A stretch of 35,749 nt of DNA, taken from positions 1-35,749 of IMG/VR virus record IMGVR_UViG_3300036845_000341; one strand, 5' to 3'. The stretch comes from a virus. The first letter of the stretch is position 1. Each line of letters starts with the position of its first letter. Shown piece by piece: positions 1 to 8,772 of this stretch. The notes below the pieces were generated by a model. The model saw only the letters and a list, made by a program, of their open reading frames with translations. It did not search any database and was not told where the DNA came from. The position numbers and the translations under genes were made by a program.

Positions 1-1
1 A

Positions 2-232
2 TCATGCCAATCTCATCTTCGCCGCCGATCCGGTCGGCGTCGCATCGTACACAACGGGGTCTGGATCAGGCGGCGGAACGAAATCGTTGCCGTCCCAAGG
101 CGTCCCGATGCCAACCCACGAAGGCGGGTTAGCCTTGAGCAGGTAGTCGGTTTCAACCGGGTCGGTTTCTTCGGCAACGATCATGTTCTCGACCAAGCCC
201 GTCGAAAGATTGATGTGTGCGCACACGGTCAT
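2..232 (-). CDS. Small protein at the distal end of the tail-fibre module
   Basis: This 76-residue protein has no recognised domain. Its start is chosen because the ATG overlaps the stop of the preceding tail-fibre gene as ATGA; a longer frame reading exists upstream but it is only the complement of the fibre gene. It is rich in acidic residues and prolines, including a PPPDPDP stretch near residue 52. Small proteins of this kind often follow tail-fibre genes in prophages and may be fibre-assembly or lysis-adjacent proteins, but nothing here proves a role. Confidence 0.7.
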   Translation of the reverse strand: MTVCAHINLSTGLVENMIVAEETDPVETDYLLKANPPSWVGIGTPWDGNDFVPPPDPDPVVYDATPTGSAAKMRLA

Positions 233-1833
233 TGCAGCGCCTTGATGGTGTAGGTGGCGACGGCGTTGATGCGCCGGATCGAAACGATGAATTTGTTGCC
301 GCTCGTGGTCGTCAGGCTGTCGCCGACGCTCGCGCCGATGGTGAAGCCCGAAAACGTGATCGCGCCCGCAGCCGCGCCGTTGGTAATCAGGATGTCCATC
401 GCGCAATCGCTTGCCGGTGCGGCGAGCGTGAACGCGGCGTTGTTGGTGCCATACTGATAGTTGCCGCTCAAAGGGGCCGGGGTGAAGGTGCCCGCGAAGG
501 TGCCCGCGTTGAACGGCGTGAGGTTAAATCCCCCGGTGATGGTCTGACCGCCCGCTGTCGCCATCCGCGTGGTGTCGGTCGGGTGGACGTGATCCTGTCG
601 CGAATAGAGCAACGATGCGCCCACCGCGACCGCGCCATTGACCAGCGGGTTTGCGGTGCCCGCCTGCCCCACGACAAACGCCGTCGTCGCAAGCTTGGTG
701 CTGTTGTCGTTGGCGGCCTGTGTCGGCGCGGTCGGGTTGCCGGTGAATGCAGGCGAAGCGAGCAACGCGAGCGTGCCGCTGACCGTGGGGAAGTTGATCG
801 TTGAAGCGCCGCCGCCAGGAACCCAACTCTGCGCCGCGCCTGCGCCGTTATAGACATTTAACGCATTGAGGCCGTTGCTTGGACCGGCGATGTTGACCGT
901 GACGCCGCCGCCAGCCGGGCCGCAAAGGTTGATGACGCTGGCGGCGTTGAGCGCATTGCCGATGTTGACTGTCGCACCAAACAGATTGGCGATGGCACCC
1001 GTGATTTGATAGCCGCAAGAAACCGTCTTGAGGGACGCGCTCGCTTGAAAAGGTGCCGTCGCGTTGACGACATCGTAAAGCATCCACTCATTCGTGGTCT
1101 GCTTGAAGGTCTGCCACTTGAGCGAGGCCCCGTCGAAATAATTGATCGCGGCCTGTTGCCCTGCGGGCGCGGTAATATCGAGCACCGCCGCGCCACTCGC
1201 TGGCGTGATGACAAGAAGGCCGGTAAACGTCGCGGTGCCGGTGAAGGTCGGGTTATTCGTCGGCGCGCGCGTTGTGTCGGTCGGGTGAATGTGATCGGCG
1301 CGCGTCCAGTGCGTCGAGACACCACGGGCCGCGACGCCATCCATTTGCGGCGTACCGTCGCCTGCCGACGATCCTTGCCCCAAGACAAAAGCGGTCGTCG
1401 CAACCAAAGTTGAATTGGTGTCAACCGGCGCGGTCGGTGCCGTCACCGTCGAGGTGAATGTCGCGGTGCCGTTGAAGGTGACGTTGCCGGTGATGGTGCC
1501 GCCATCGGCAAGATTGAACACCTTGGCCCACGCGGCATTTTTCCGCCCGTAGGTCGCGCCGTCCGCTGGCGCTTCCGGCACGCTGAAAAGGTTCATCGGC
1601 AACAGCGTATAGTGCTGCGTCGTGCTGTCCCAAAACAGCGAATAGAGCGTCGGCGAAGGCGGGTTCGGCAGGAAATTGCTCGGCGGGAATTGGCTGTAAT
1701 CGAGGTTCGGATAAATAACGCCGTTGCTCTTTTCGACGGTGACGCCGACGCCGCTGCGCAGATCGAGCGGGAATTGCGGCAACACCTTAACCTTGACCGC
1801 CCTTGGCCGCACCGAGAGGAACGGGATGCTCAT
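229..1833 (-). CDS. Tail fibre / receptor-binding protein with internal repeats
   Basis: The 534-residue product is a probable trimeric tail-fibre protein. Residues 1-80 form a module homologous to the next upstream gene (shared pattern VKVLPxFP, YxNLDxSQFP, LFWDS). The rest is Gly/Thr/Ala-rich, with a repeated unit seen twice: a TNSTLVATTAFVLGQ-type segment (about 139-153 and 377-390) followed by a WTRADHIHPTDTTR or YSRQDHVHPTDTTR segment (about 177-189 and 410-423). TFTGT/NVTFNGT beta-type repeats lie around 117-205. The C-terminus (from about 440) looks like a small beta-rich tip domain. Start and stop overlap their neighbours by four bases, so translation is coupled. Host-range function is inferred from family resemblance. 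Confidence 0.8.
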   Translation of the reverse strand: MSIPFLSVRPRAVKVKVLPQFPLDLRSGVGVTVEKSNGVIYPNLDYSQFPPSNFLPNPPSPTLYSLFWDSTTQHYTLLPMNLFSVPEAPADGATYGRKNAAWAKVFNLADGGTITGNVTFNGTATFTSTVTAPTAPVDTNSTLVATTAFVLGQGSSAGDGTPQMDGVAARGVSTHWTRADHIHPTDTTRAPTNNPTFTGTATFTGLLVITPASGAAVLDITAPAGQQAAINYFDGASLKWQTFKQTTNEWMLYDVVNATAPFQASASLKTVSCGYQITGAIANLFGATVNIGNALNAASVINLCGPAGGGVTVNIAGPSNGLNALNVYNGAGAAQSWVPGGGASTINFPTVSGTLALLASPAFTGNPTAPTQAANDNSTKLATTAFVVGQAGTANPLVNGAVAVGASLLYSRQDHVHPTDTTRMATAGGQTITGGFNLTPFNAGTFAGTFTPAPLSGNYQYGTNNAAFTLAAPASDCAMDILITNGAAAGAITFSGFTIGASVGDSLTTTSGNKFIVSIRRINAVATYTIKALQ

Positions 1834-2117
1834 TTTAGCCGTTGCTCTAGATCGGCGATCCGCTGTTCAAGTTCGCTGATCTTGCTTTCCGCCATTACCG
1901 GCACCGAGGTCGGCACCAGATAGTAGACATTGGCGAGGCTGTCCCACAGCAACACTTTCAAATTCGGATTTGATCCGAGCGAGCCGAGCAACGGGAATTG
2001 CGATACATCGAGATTGAAATAAAAATTGCCGTTCGCCGTGCTGACATCGATGCCAACCTCGCCGATCACCTGCGCCGGGAATTTCGGCAACACCTTGAGC
2101 TTGATGCCGCTGCTCAT
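1830..2117 (-). CDS. Short fibre-associated protein paralogous to the N-terminus of the tail fibre
   Basis: A 95-residue protein whose first 75 residues match residues 12-80 of the following tail-fibre gene in layout: KVLPKFP, a GVxVxxxNGxxYxNLDxSQFP-like segment, then LLWDS and a tyrosine-rich end. The last 20 residues (MAESKISELEQRIADLEQRL) are a heptad coiled coil, the usual trimerisation device of fibre proteins. The ATG overlaps the stop of the preceding gene (ATGA). It may be a fibre adaptor or a chaperone-like partner of the fibre; which one is not decidable here. Confidence 0.75.
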   Translation of the reverse strand: MSSGIKLKVLPKFPAQVIGEVGIDVSTANGNFYFNLDVSQFPLLGSLGSNPNLKVLLWDSLANVYYLVPTSVPVMAESKISELEQRIADLEQRLK

Positions 2118-2521
2118 TGCATATCAATCCCTTCGACGATGTTGACCGTGCAAACGATCAATTGAACGATGCGGGTGTCCTGCGAAATGCGAACACCGAT
2201 TTCATACTCGCCCTCGATGAGGCCAAACATGGTTGTTGCCGGGAACAGCCATTGAAAGGTGCCGACATCGGGCAAGGTGATTTCGCCGGTGTCCGTCGAG
2301 CCGGTAAGAGCGATGCAGCCCGGATCAACAGCGCCATAGCCAGATGCGCCGTAACCTGACGAATTGCGATTGACGCCAGGATTGCGCGTCAGCTTGCGCA
2401 CCGTCATGGTGATCCGGCACAGCGAAATGTCGATGGTGTCGCCCGTGTCGCTGTCGGTCAGCACAAAGGCTTCTTCCCAATCGGCCTTGTTGGATTGGGT
2501 TTCGAGCGCGCCGAAATACAT
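2114..2521 (-). CDS. Phage baseplate/tail-appendage protein, unknown
   Basis: This 135-residue protein has a beta-sandwich-like composition: LTDSDTGDTIDISLCRITMTVRK near the N-terminus and FGLIEGEYEIGVRI near residues 99-112. Such proteins (a description of a DSDTGxxID strand followed by EGEYE) are common beside tail-fibre genes and are reminiscent of BppU-type N-terminal domains, which is a weak comparison. It lies two bases after the stop of the collar-fibre gene and overlaps the next gene as ATGA. No catalytic motif is seen. Confidence 0.7.
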   Translation of the reverse strand: MYFGALETQSNKADWEEAFVLTDSDTGDTIDISLCRITMTVRKLTRNPGVNRNSSGYGASGYGAVDPGCIALTGSTDTGEITLPDVGTFQWLFPATTMFGLIEGEYEIGVRISQDTRIVQLIVCTVNIVEGIDMQ

Positions 2522-2523
2522 GG

Positions 2524-3516
2524 CTACAACTTCATGTAAACTGTGATTAGGAGGATCGGGTTCGTCATGTCCATCGCAACGCCGCCGCCCGCATTCGCGG
2601 TCTGATTGTCGTTAGCGACGCCCGACACCGAACCGATGGTGATGTTTGAGGTGTTGGTGCTGGTGTTGCCGGAACCGGCCAACGGGAAGGTGCCCGCTGG
2701 ATGCACAGCGTCGTTAGAGGCCAACTGGTTGGAGTTCTGCGCGTTGCTGGTGTGAAAGTGTCCGTTGTCCTTGAGAAAAACCGGGTGCTGGTGCGGCGGG
2801 AGCGCCGTCACCGGAATAAGTTTCGAGGCTGCGCCGAGCAACGATCCGAGCGTGGTTTGATTGCCCTTGGTAAAGGTGAGGCCCGCCAAAAATCCGACAT
2901 CGGTATTGCCCATGTCGGCGAGCGCCATCAGCAAGCGGTTGCGGCCGTCCGGCAACGCCAATTGTTTGTTGGCGGTCCAATCCGCTGCCGCGCTCGCGCC
3001 ACGGCCGCCCGGCGTCACCACCAGCGTCGGGTCTTTCAGCCAAAGGAAATTGAACAGGGCTTGCGCCGTAGGATCGGCCAACTCGGTCGCGCCCGACGAC
3101 GCCGATCCGATGGTTTTGCCGTTGACGCGCACAAAGCCGGAAATGATCGCAGTGTCGTATCGGATTTTGACATCGCCGGTCTGCAATACCGTCGTTGGAT
3201 CGACCGAACCACCGCCACCGCCGCCACCGGCCGAGGGGCCGATCACCAACAGATTGTCGGCCGTAAATTTTACGATGCCGAGACTGTCTTGCAGCCGCAC
3301 CTTGATCTGGCCGTCCGCGAGAAAAAATTGCGGAATGCGACCGGCCGCATCGAGCGGGATCGGGTTGGGCAACGGGATCGTCAACGCCGTATCCTGAAAG
3401 GCGTTCTGCGGCGTCGAGATCGTCCCGGCTTGAATGATGTAAAGCTGGCCGCCCGAGAGCGGTTCGCCGTATTCGTCTAGCTGTTGCGTCAAAGACAGGT
3501 TGATGGTGCCAACCAT
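2524..3516 (-). CDS. Tail fibre protein with collar domain
   Basis: The 330-residue product starts with a segment typical of fibre N-termini (LSGGQLYIIQAGT, then QNAFQDTALTIPLPNPIPLDAAGRIPQFFLADG, about residues 20-70), which mediates virion attachment. A run of eight glycines (about 97-103) links to a C-terminal phage tail collar-type domain with LFNFLWLKDPTLVV (154-167) and ALPDGRNRLLMA (187-199). A PHQHPVFLKDNGHFHTS segment (241-257) holds a HxH pair of the kind that coordinates metal in trimeric fibre tips. The gene follows an intrinsic terminator, so its transcription relies on read-through or an unseen promoter. Confidence 0.85.
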   Translation of the reverse strand: MVGTINLSLTQQLDEYGEPLSGGQLYIIQAGTISTPQNAFQDTALTIPLPNPIPLDAAGRIPQFFLADGQIKVRLQDSLGIVKFTADNLLVIGPSAGGGGGGGSVDPTTVLQTGDVKIRYDTAIISGFVRVNGKTIGSASSGATELADPTAQALFNFLWLKDPTLVVTPGGRGASAAADWTANKQLALPDGRNRLLMALADMGNTDVGFLAGLTFTKGNQTTLGSLLGAASKLIPVTALPPHQHPVFLKDNGHFHTSNAQNSNQLASNDAVHPAGTFPLAGSGNTSTNTSNITIGSVSGVANDNQTANAGGGVAMDMTNPILLITVYMKL

Positions 3517-3527
3517 TTGGTTGCCCC

Positions 3528-3555
3528 AATAAAAAAACCCGCCAGAGGCGGGTTA
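3528..3555 (-). terminator. Intrinsic terminator containing the stop codon of the large ejection gene
   Basis: On the minus strand the eight-base arms AACCCGCC and GGCGGGTT enclose a three-base loop and are followed by a run of seven T. The TAA stop of the upstream gene lies at the base of the stem. It separates the ejection-protein genes from the tail-fibre module. Confidence 0.85.
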
Positions 3556-6219
3556 CTGTGACTGTGTGCTTTGGAGAGTTCGCGTTGCGGTCTGCAACAG
3601 ATTGAGCGTGTTCGCGCTTGGCGTCTTGTCATAGGCCCGCGCGAGGCGCGTCCATCGATTGATCTGCCGTGGACCTTCCGGCTTTGCCAGGATCGTCGCG
3701 ACCTTCCGCAGGCCAAGCCCGGCCATCGCAGTGCCGATAGGATGAAGTGCAGCCGCGCCACCTGCCGCAAGCGCCGCACCGCCTTTAAGCACGCCGGACG
3801 CCAGCTTGTGCCATGCCGTGACTTGCGCGGTGCCCGAGGGATTGCCGTATTTCTTGATTGTGTCGGCGTACTGCTTGAGCGAGGTGTGGAAATCTTCCAT
3901 CGCCTCGCGGTGCGGCCTGTCGAGCATGATCGACTTGGCTTGCTTTGAATAATCGTCCCAATTTTTGACGAAGGCGCTGACGTTAAATTCTTCGCCGCCG
4001 CCGCCCATGTTGCGCAGCCACGCGCCGCGCAATTCGTTGCGGTTGGCTTCGGGCATCTTGCCCCACGTCCGCGCAAAGTTCTTGATGTCGCCGCCCTCGC
4101 GCATCATGCGATCAACGGTGTTGAACACCTGTTCGTCGCTGCGATTGCGCCCGAGAATTTTCCCGGCCAACTGTTCTGACTTGCCCGCTTCGGGCTTAAT
4201 CAGCTTCGGCTCATTTTCCTTGGCGATCCGCGCGGCATCCCGTAATTGGGCGGGCGTGTCCTGCGAGAGGCGCGAATAGCCGCGCATCAGATCATGCTCT
4301 TGCGGCTCGAATAGATGCGACCCCATGCGCGTCGGCGTGAAAGCATCGACATTGCGCGCAATGGCTGCCGGGCTGCCTTCGCTCATCGCATTCCAGTACG
4401 CGCCGCGCATCCGGTTGCGAAACTCGCCAGCGTTCGGAACGGCGTTGCTGATCGCTTCATAGAGCGGGGCGGAAACACGCCGGTTGCCGGGCTTCGCGCC
4501 GATCAGATTGTCGCGCAGCCCTTCCGGGCCGATGCCTCCGGTCACGATCTGGTTGAGCATCTTCGCGGCGTTGCGCGGCTCGCCTTCCGGCAAGCGGCGG
4601 TAGTTGTAACCAAACCGCTCCATCAGATCGCGGTGCGCCGCCCTCGCCGCGTCGATCACCGGCCCTGCGTTGGCTTCGCTGTCGGCGGTCAGATGTGAGC
4701 CGAGCGCGTCATTGCGCCAGTCGTCGAATGCACCTTTGATGGTGCGCGACGCGAAGCGATCTTCCGGGGTGTCGGCCTGCATCCCCATGCGACCGATGCG
4801 CTTGCTCAAATGCTCCAAGCCTTGAACCGAAACGGCATCGGCACCGGGCGCGGGAGCGTGGCGGCCGAGCATGCGGAAATCGGACGGCACTGCATCGGTG
4901 CCGCCAGGAAAACCCAATTGCTCAAGAACGCTTGCCGGGACGTTTGCGCCGTACTCCCGTTGCAACGCCTGCATCATGCGCGGCGGCACATTGGGAGGTA
5001 GTTCGCCCGGCTGGCCCGAAAGGCGGTCCAGTTCGCGCAGCATCGTCGATGCGTTCGATCCGGGGTCATCGATGCTGATACCCGCGTCGGAAAGTGCTTG
5101 CTCTGCACGCTGGCGCAGGGCTGGAAAAGCCGAAGTGTGAACGCGGGCGTCGAGATTGTTCACATCCGAATAAAGCGCATCCTTGCGCGTCCGCGCCTGC
5201 CGCGCCGCGCTCTGCACATCGTTGATAGTGTCTTGAGCCACCTCCATCGGAGCGGCGTTGCCAAAGGCGCGCTCTGCGGCGTTGTTGGCTTCTGCCTGCC
5301 GTGCCGTGATTGCCTGCTCGCGTGCGGCGTTTTCGGCCTCCCATGCCTGCACGCGCTTGGCGTGGTCAGCTTCCGCTGCGGCCTGTCCTTCGGCGGTCTC
5401 TTGCCCGGCCGCGCGCGACAGATTTCGCTCAATGCCGCCGCCGATGACGTTTTCCGGCAATTCCGGGCTGTATTGCGCGGCGATATTTTCGATATGCCCG
5501 CCAACCTGTTTCGGCACGGCCTGCACCGCTTCGCGCAACGGCGTCCCGACAATCGGCGCGACCGAAAGCGCCTGCCCGCCCGCCCTGACGGCAGGGCTGT
5601 CGCTGGTGATCGCGCGCGGCACATCGACCGGCATGCCTGCCTGACGCAGCCGCTCTAGCGCGGTCTGCGCTTCGGGCGCTGGCAGGGGCGGCGGTGTCGC
5701 GGGCGGACGCGGGATTTCAAAGAACGGCCTTGAGACATCGGCGGCTTTGCCAATCTCGCTGACGGTGCGCCCCACGCGCCCGGCGACTGATACGCCGCCG
5801 CCGATGAGCGTGGCGACATCGAGCGCAATTTTTGCCGGATGATTTGCAATCGTGTGCTTTAGGGCGTCCTCGCTGCCATAGCTTTCAACGAGGTCGTCAT
5901 AAACCGCTTTCGGAATTTTTTTGAGGATGGACGGATCGTCATAGATCGTTTTGCCGATGTCCTTTGCCATCGCTGCGCCAGCGAAAGGGCCATACTTCAA
6001 ATAAGGCGCTGCGGCGTGGGCGGCGCTGACTGCCGTTCCGACCACCCCTTTCGCGGTGTCGTAAGCATCCGGCAAAAAATGCTTCACCGCCTGTAGCGGG
6101 ACATCGGACCAATCCAACGGCCCTGCTTGATCGGTTTTCTTTTCCCCACTCCCGAACGGATCGACAAAATCTTTCCGGCCTTGATTTTCAAACGGATCGA
6201 CAAATTCAACTTGGGCCAT
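3553..6219 (-). CDS. Large internal virion / DNA-ejection protein
   Basis: An 888-residue, Ala/Arg/Glu-rich protein. The N-terminus carries a repeated short motif (VEFVDPFE then DFVDPFG, about residues 3-24) followed by LDWSDVPLQAVKHFLPDAYD, a pattern seen at the start of large ejection proteins of podoviruses and prophages. Residues around 60-125 are hydrophobic and glycine/alanine-rich, compatible with membrane insertion during DNA delivery; residues 230-330 are long helices. No peptidase or transglycosylase motif is recognised. The start used here gives a TGATG overlap with the upstream gene; an ATG nine codons earlier has no better ribosome site. Role inferred from size, composition and position after two other ejection-type genes. 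Confidence 0.7.
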   Translation of the reverse strand: MAQVEFVDPFENQGRKDFVDPFGSGEKKTDQAGPLDWSDVPLQAVKHFLPDAYDTAKGVVGTAVSAAHAAAPYLKYGPFAGAAMAKDIGKTIYDDPSILKKIPKAVYDDLVESYGSEDALKHTIANHPAKIALDVATLIGGGVSVAGRVGRTVSEIGKAADVSRPFFEIPRPPATPPPLPAPEAQTALERLRQAGMPVDVPRAITSDSPAVRAGGQALSVAPIVGTPLREAVQAVPKQVGGHIENIAAQYSPELPENVIGGGIERNLSRAAGQETAEGQAAAEADHAKRVQAWEAENAAREQAITARQAEANNAAERAFGNAAPMEVAQDTINDVQSAARQARTRKDALYSDVNNLDARVHTSAFPALRQRAEQALSDAGISIDDPGSNASTMLRELDRLSGQPGELPPNVPPRMMQALQREYGANVPASVLEQLGFPGGTDAVPSDFRMLGRHAPAPGADAVSVQGLEHLSKRIGRMGMQADTPEDRFASRTIKGAFDDWRNDALGSHLTADSEANAGPVIDAARAAHRDLMERFGYNYRRLPEGEPRNAAKMLNQIVTGGIGPEGLRDNLIGAKPGNRRVSAPLYEAISNAVPNAGEFRNRMRGAYWNAMSEGSPAAIARNVDAFTPTRMGSHLFEPQEHDLMRGYSRLSQDTPAQLRDAARIAKENEPKLIKPEAGKSEQLAGKILGRNRSDEQVFNTVDRMMREGGDIKNFARTWGKMPEANRNELRGAWLRNMGGGGEEFNVSAFVKNWDDYSKQAKSIMLDRPHREAMEDFHTSLKQYADTIKKYGNPSGTAQVTAWHKLASGVLKGGAALAAGGAAALHPIGTAMAGLGLRKVATILAKPEGPRQINRWTRLARAYDKTPSANTLNLLQTATRTLQSTQSQ

Positions 6220-7403
6220 CAACTGCCGCCGTATCTCTCTTTCCATTTGGTCGCGAGTTCACTGTCGCTCCACCCCGGATTTGCGGCACGCGCCTTGTCC
6301 ATAAATTCTTTCAAGGAAGGCTTCGCGGTTGTCGCTGCCGGTGCCGCCGCCGCTGGTGCGGCGGTTGCGGCTGGTGCCCCGGTTGGTGCTGCTGGCGTCG
6401 AGCCGCCCGGCTTATAGAATGTCTTGTTGCGAATGCCTTCCGCTTCGGCCGTCGATTGTTCGCTCAATCGTTTGAACATGGCATCCGCGCGGGTATAAAT
6501 CCGCTGCCGCACTTCGTCGGGCTGGTTTGCCGAGCTTTCCAACTCCTTCAACAATTGCAGATCGGTGTTGGTCACGCGCTGCGGGAAGATCGTCTTGGCA
6601 ACGTTGGCGACATTCGAGTGCGCCGCGTTAATGAGGTCTTGGGTATCAACCGCGCCCTTGCCGCCTGCCCAACTCGGGAGGAACGTCGCGGCATACTCCG
6701 AAGCTGTACCCGCGCCAGGAAAGCCCCACGCGGTTTTCGACAGTTCCTTGAGTTGCGCAATATTTTCGCGCGTGCGCTCTGCGGTGCTGGCCTGATCGGT
6801 CAGCGTGTTGACGCGCTTTTCCTCGCCCGCCGACAAATCCGCTTTCGGCATCTTGCCGCCGTTGGCAGCAAACGCCGTCGCCTGTTCGTCGGTCATTCCA
6901 AGGCTCTTGCCTGCTTGGAAATAGCCCTGCACTTCGCGCATCGGCGCGTTGATCTTGTTCGGGTCGGGCAGGTTTTGGCCGGTGACAATGTAACCACGAT
7001 ACATCGGGTCGTTGGGATCGAGGCCAGCGGCTTTGAGTTTTTGCGCGCGGCCGGTCGCGCTGTCCTCATCAAACGTTTCTTGCGCGCGCTTCTCTTGCGC
7101 CTGTCGAATGCGCTGCTGCGCTTCAAACTCGCGCACCGCTTCGGCATGCTGTGACTGTTGTTCGGCGCGCGTGGCCTGCTGGCCTTGCAACGTCAATCCC
7201 TGCGTCGCGAGCGTCGGATCGCCGGACTGGATCAGTGCTTGCGCGTTGGCGGTCGGATCGCTGCCCAATTGCGAGAGCGCCGACAATTGCCGTTGGCGGG
7301 CCTGCGCCGCCTGATAGACATCGCCGAGCTTCGCTAGCGGCGCAAAATCCGCGCCGCCGCTATAGGCTTGCGGCGTCGGAAACGAAATGCCCGCGACCGC
7401 CAT
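6219..7403 (-). CDS. Internal virion / ejection protein
   Basis: The 394-residue product is Gln/Ala-rich and strongly helical (about residues 20-125 contain repeated RQ, EQQ and QEKRAQE blocks). It opens with a TPQAYSGGADFAPLAKLG motif, part of which recurs in the ejection-type protein encoded two genes upstream. An Ala/Pro-rich linker (about 340-365) precedes a short C-terminal helix. It sits between the transglycosylase and the 888-residue protein, overlapping both by one to a few bases, as ejection genes of podoviruses usually do. Function is inferred from context. Confidence 0.65.
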   Translation of the reverse strand: MAVAGISFPTPQAYSGGADFAPLAKLGDVYQAAQARQRQLSALSQLGSDPTANAQALIQSGDPTLATQGLTLQGQQATRAEQQSQHAEAVREFEAQQRIRQAQEKRAQETFDEDSATGRAQKLKAAGLDPNDPMYRGYIVTGQNLPDPNKINAPMREVQGYFQAGKSLGMTDEQATAFAANGGKMPKADLSAGEEKRVNTLTDQASTAERTRENIAQLKELSKTAWGFPGAGTASEYAATFLPSWAGGKGAVDTQDLINAAHSNVANVAKTIFPQRVTNTDLQLLKELESSANQPDEVRQRIYTRADAMFKRLSEQSTAEAEGIRNKTFYKPGGSTPAAPTGAPAATAAPAAAAPAATTAKPSLKEFMDKARAANPGWSDSELATKWKERYGGS

Positions 7404-7960
7404 TACTTCCCTCCCAAGCTTGCTTCAAAGCGCCGCGCATAATCGTCAACGCTGGTGCCGAGAACGTCCTTTGCGTTCGGGTTGTTCATGCCGCCCTCGC
7501 CCGCGAACCATGCTTTCGCCGCGCCGGCCGGGCCGTACTTGTCCACGTAGCTGCCGAATTGAGAATTGAACACCGCATCCTGCGCGGCCGGGCTTGCCAG
7601 GAATTGATCGGGCGTCATCGCCTTGCCGAATACCTTTTCGGTCCACAGCGGAATGTTTCCGCCCATGATCTGATATTTTCCATAAGCGCGATCACCGCTC
7701 TTGGTGACAGGGCCGAGTTGATCGTATTTGCCGCCGCTTTCGATATTGGAGATCGCGGCGGCATAGGGTGACGACGACGGCGCGGCGGCTTGTGGCGTCG
7801 CCGCTTGCGGTGCCTGCGCTTGCGACGGATCGAACCGCGCACCGAGATCGGCGAGCGTTGCAGGTTTCGCCAGTGCCTTGCCGACGTTGCCAAGCGACGG
7901 CATCAGACCGAGATCGCTATAGGCTTGCGCTGACTGGAATTGCAGCGGCGTGGTCGCCAT
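7403..7960 (-). CDS. Virion-associated lytic transglycosylase
   Basis: The 185-residue protein has an N-terminal helical part, an Ala/Gln/Pro-rich linker (about 46-64) and a transglycosylase-type domain. The domain shows AAISNIESGGKYDQLGP with the probable catalytic glutamate at residue 74, followed by GDRAYGKYQIMGGNIPLW (about 89-106). This order (ESGG then YGxYQ) is that of SLT-like muramidases. In phages with such enzymes in the virion they open the peptidoglycan locally for genome ejection. The gene overlaps its neighbours on both sides by one base. It is the only cell-wall hydrolase in the window. Confidence 0.8.
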   Translation of the reverse strand: MATTPLQFQSAQAYSDLGLMPSLGNVGKALAKPATLADLGARFDPSQAQAPQAATPQAAAPSSSPYAAAISNIESGGKYDQLGPVTKSGDRAYGKYQIMGGNIPLWTEKVFGKAMTPDQFLASPAAQDAVFNSQFGSYVDKYGPAGAAKAWFAGEGGMNNPNAKDVLGTSVDDYARRFEASLGGK

Positions 7961-8760
7961 TAGCCGTAACCTGTCGGGCTACCGCCGCCCATGAACGAAT
8001 TGCCGAGGCGAAGGCTGGATGACAGGCTTGCCAGCGGCGACGATGCGAGGCTTGAGCCGCCGCCCATTAGCGAGCCGCCGAACGGATTGCCGCCGAGCGC
8101 GAGCGTGCCGAGCGACAGACCAGCACCGAGCAGATTTTTTGCGCCAGCGGCTTCGCCAGCGGCTTGCAGATTATTCGCGCCGATGGTGCCGGTCGCAACG
8201 TTGCTGGCGACGCCGGACTGATCCTCGCCGTACTGTGTCGCCAGATTGGCGAGCGAGCCGTAACCCGAAGCCTGCCCCTGCGCCGCCGCGCCGGTCGCCT
8301 GCACGCCGGTATTGCCAGCGGCTTGCAGGTTTTGAATATATTGCTGGTACTGATTACTGGTGACGCCCGCCGCGCCCAAGATCGAAGCAATATCGGCATT
8401 GCCGCTCGCACCCATGCCGCCAGCGGCTTGTTGCCGTGACACCGCTTGCGACGTGCTGTCGAGCAAAGCCTGATAGCCGGGCGTGTTCTGGAACGTGCTT
8501 TGCGCCTGTGCGACTTCCTGCGGCGTGCCGCTGCCGAGCGCGGCCATCAATGTCGGGGCGGCCTGCGAATAGGTCTGCCCAAGCTTGGCGAGCGGCGAGT
8601 AAGCACCGACCGCCGAATTGAGCGCCTGCGAGCCGGTCGTGTAGCCCTGTTGAAGCGCAGGCAGTGCAGTGTTTTGATATGTGCCGAGCGCAGCCTTGTC
8701 CGCATTGGCCGCATCGGTTTCGGCCCCGCCGCCGAACAGCGTGGAGAGAAAACTTGCCAT
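7960..8760 (-). CDS. Internal virion / DNA-injection protein
   Basis: A 266-residue Ala/Gly/Ser/Gln-rich protein. Residues 20-170 are amphipathic helices with few charges. The segment AYSPLAKLGQTYSQAA (about 53-68) resembles a motif near the N-terminus of the 394-residue protein downstream. The last 60 residues are a low-complexity Gly/Ser/Leu tail. This fits P22 gp7/gp20-like injection proteins in size and composition, though no specific similarity can be claimed. It is the first of three consecutive ejection-type genes. Confidence 0.65.
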   Translation of the reverse strand: MASFLSTLFGGGAETDAANADKAALGTYQNTALPALQQGYTTGSQALNSAVGAYSPLAKLGQTYSQAAPTLMAALGSGTPQEVAQAQSTFQNTPGYQALLDSTSQAVSRQQAAGGMGASGNADIASILGAAGVTSNQYQQYIQNLQAAGNTGVQATGAAAQGQASGYGSLANLATQYGEDQSGVASNVATGTIGANNLQAAGEAAGAKNLLGAGLSLGTLALGGNPFGGSLMGGGSSLASSPLASLSSSLRLGNSFMGGGSPTGYG

Positions 8761-8772
8761 AGGCTTTCGCCT

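Noticed and set aside
4315-5658. Several plus-strand open frames opposite the 888-residue ejection gene
   Set aside because: Arg/Gly/Ala-rich shadows caused by GC-rich third positions; no ribosome sites and no coupling.
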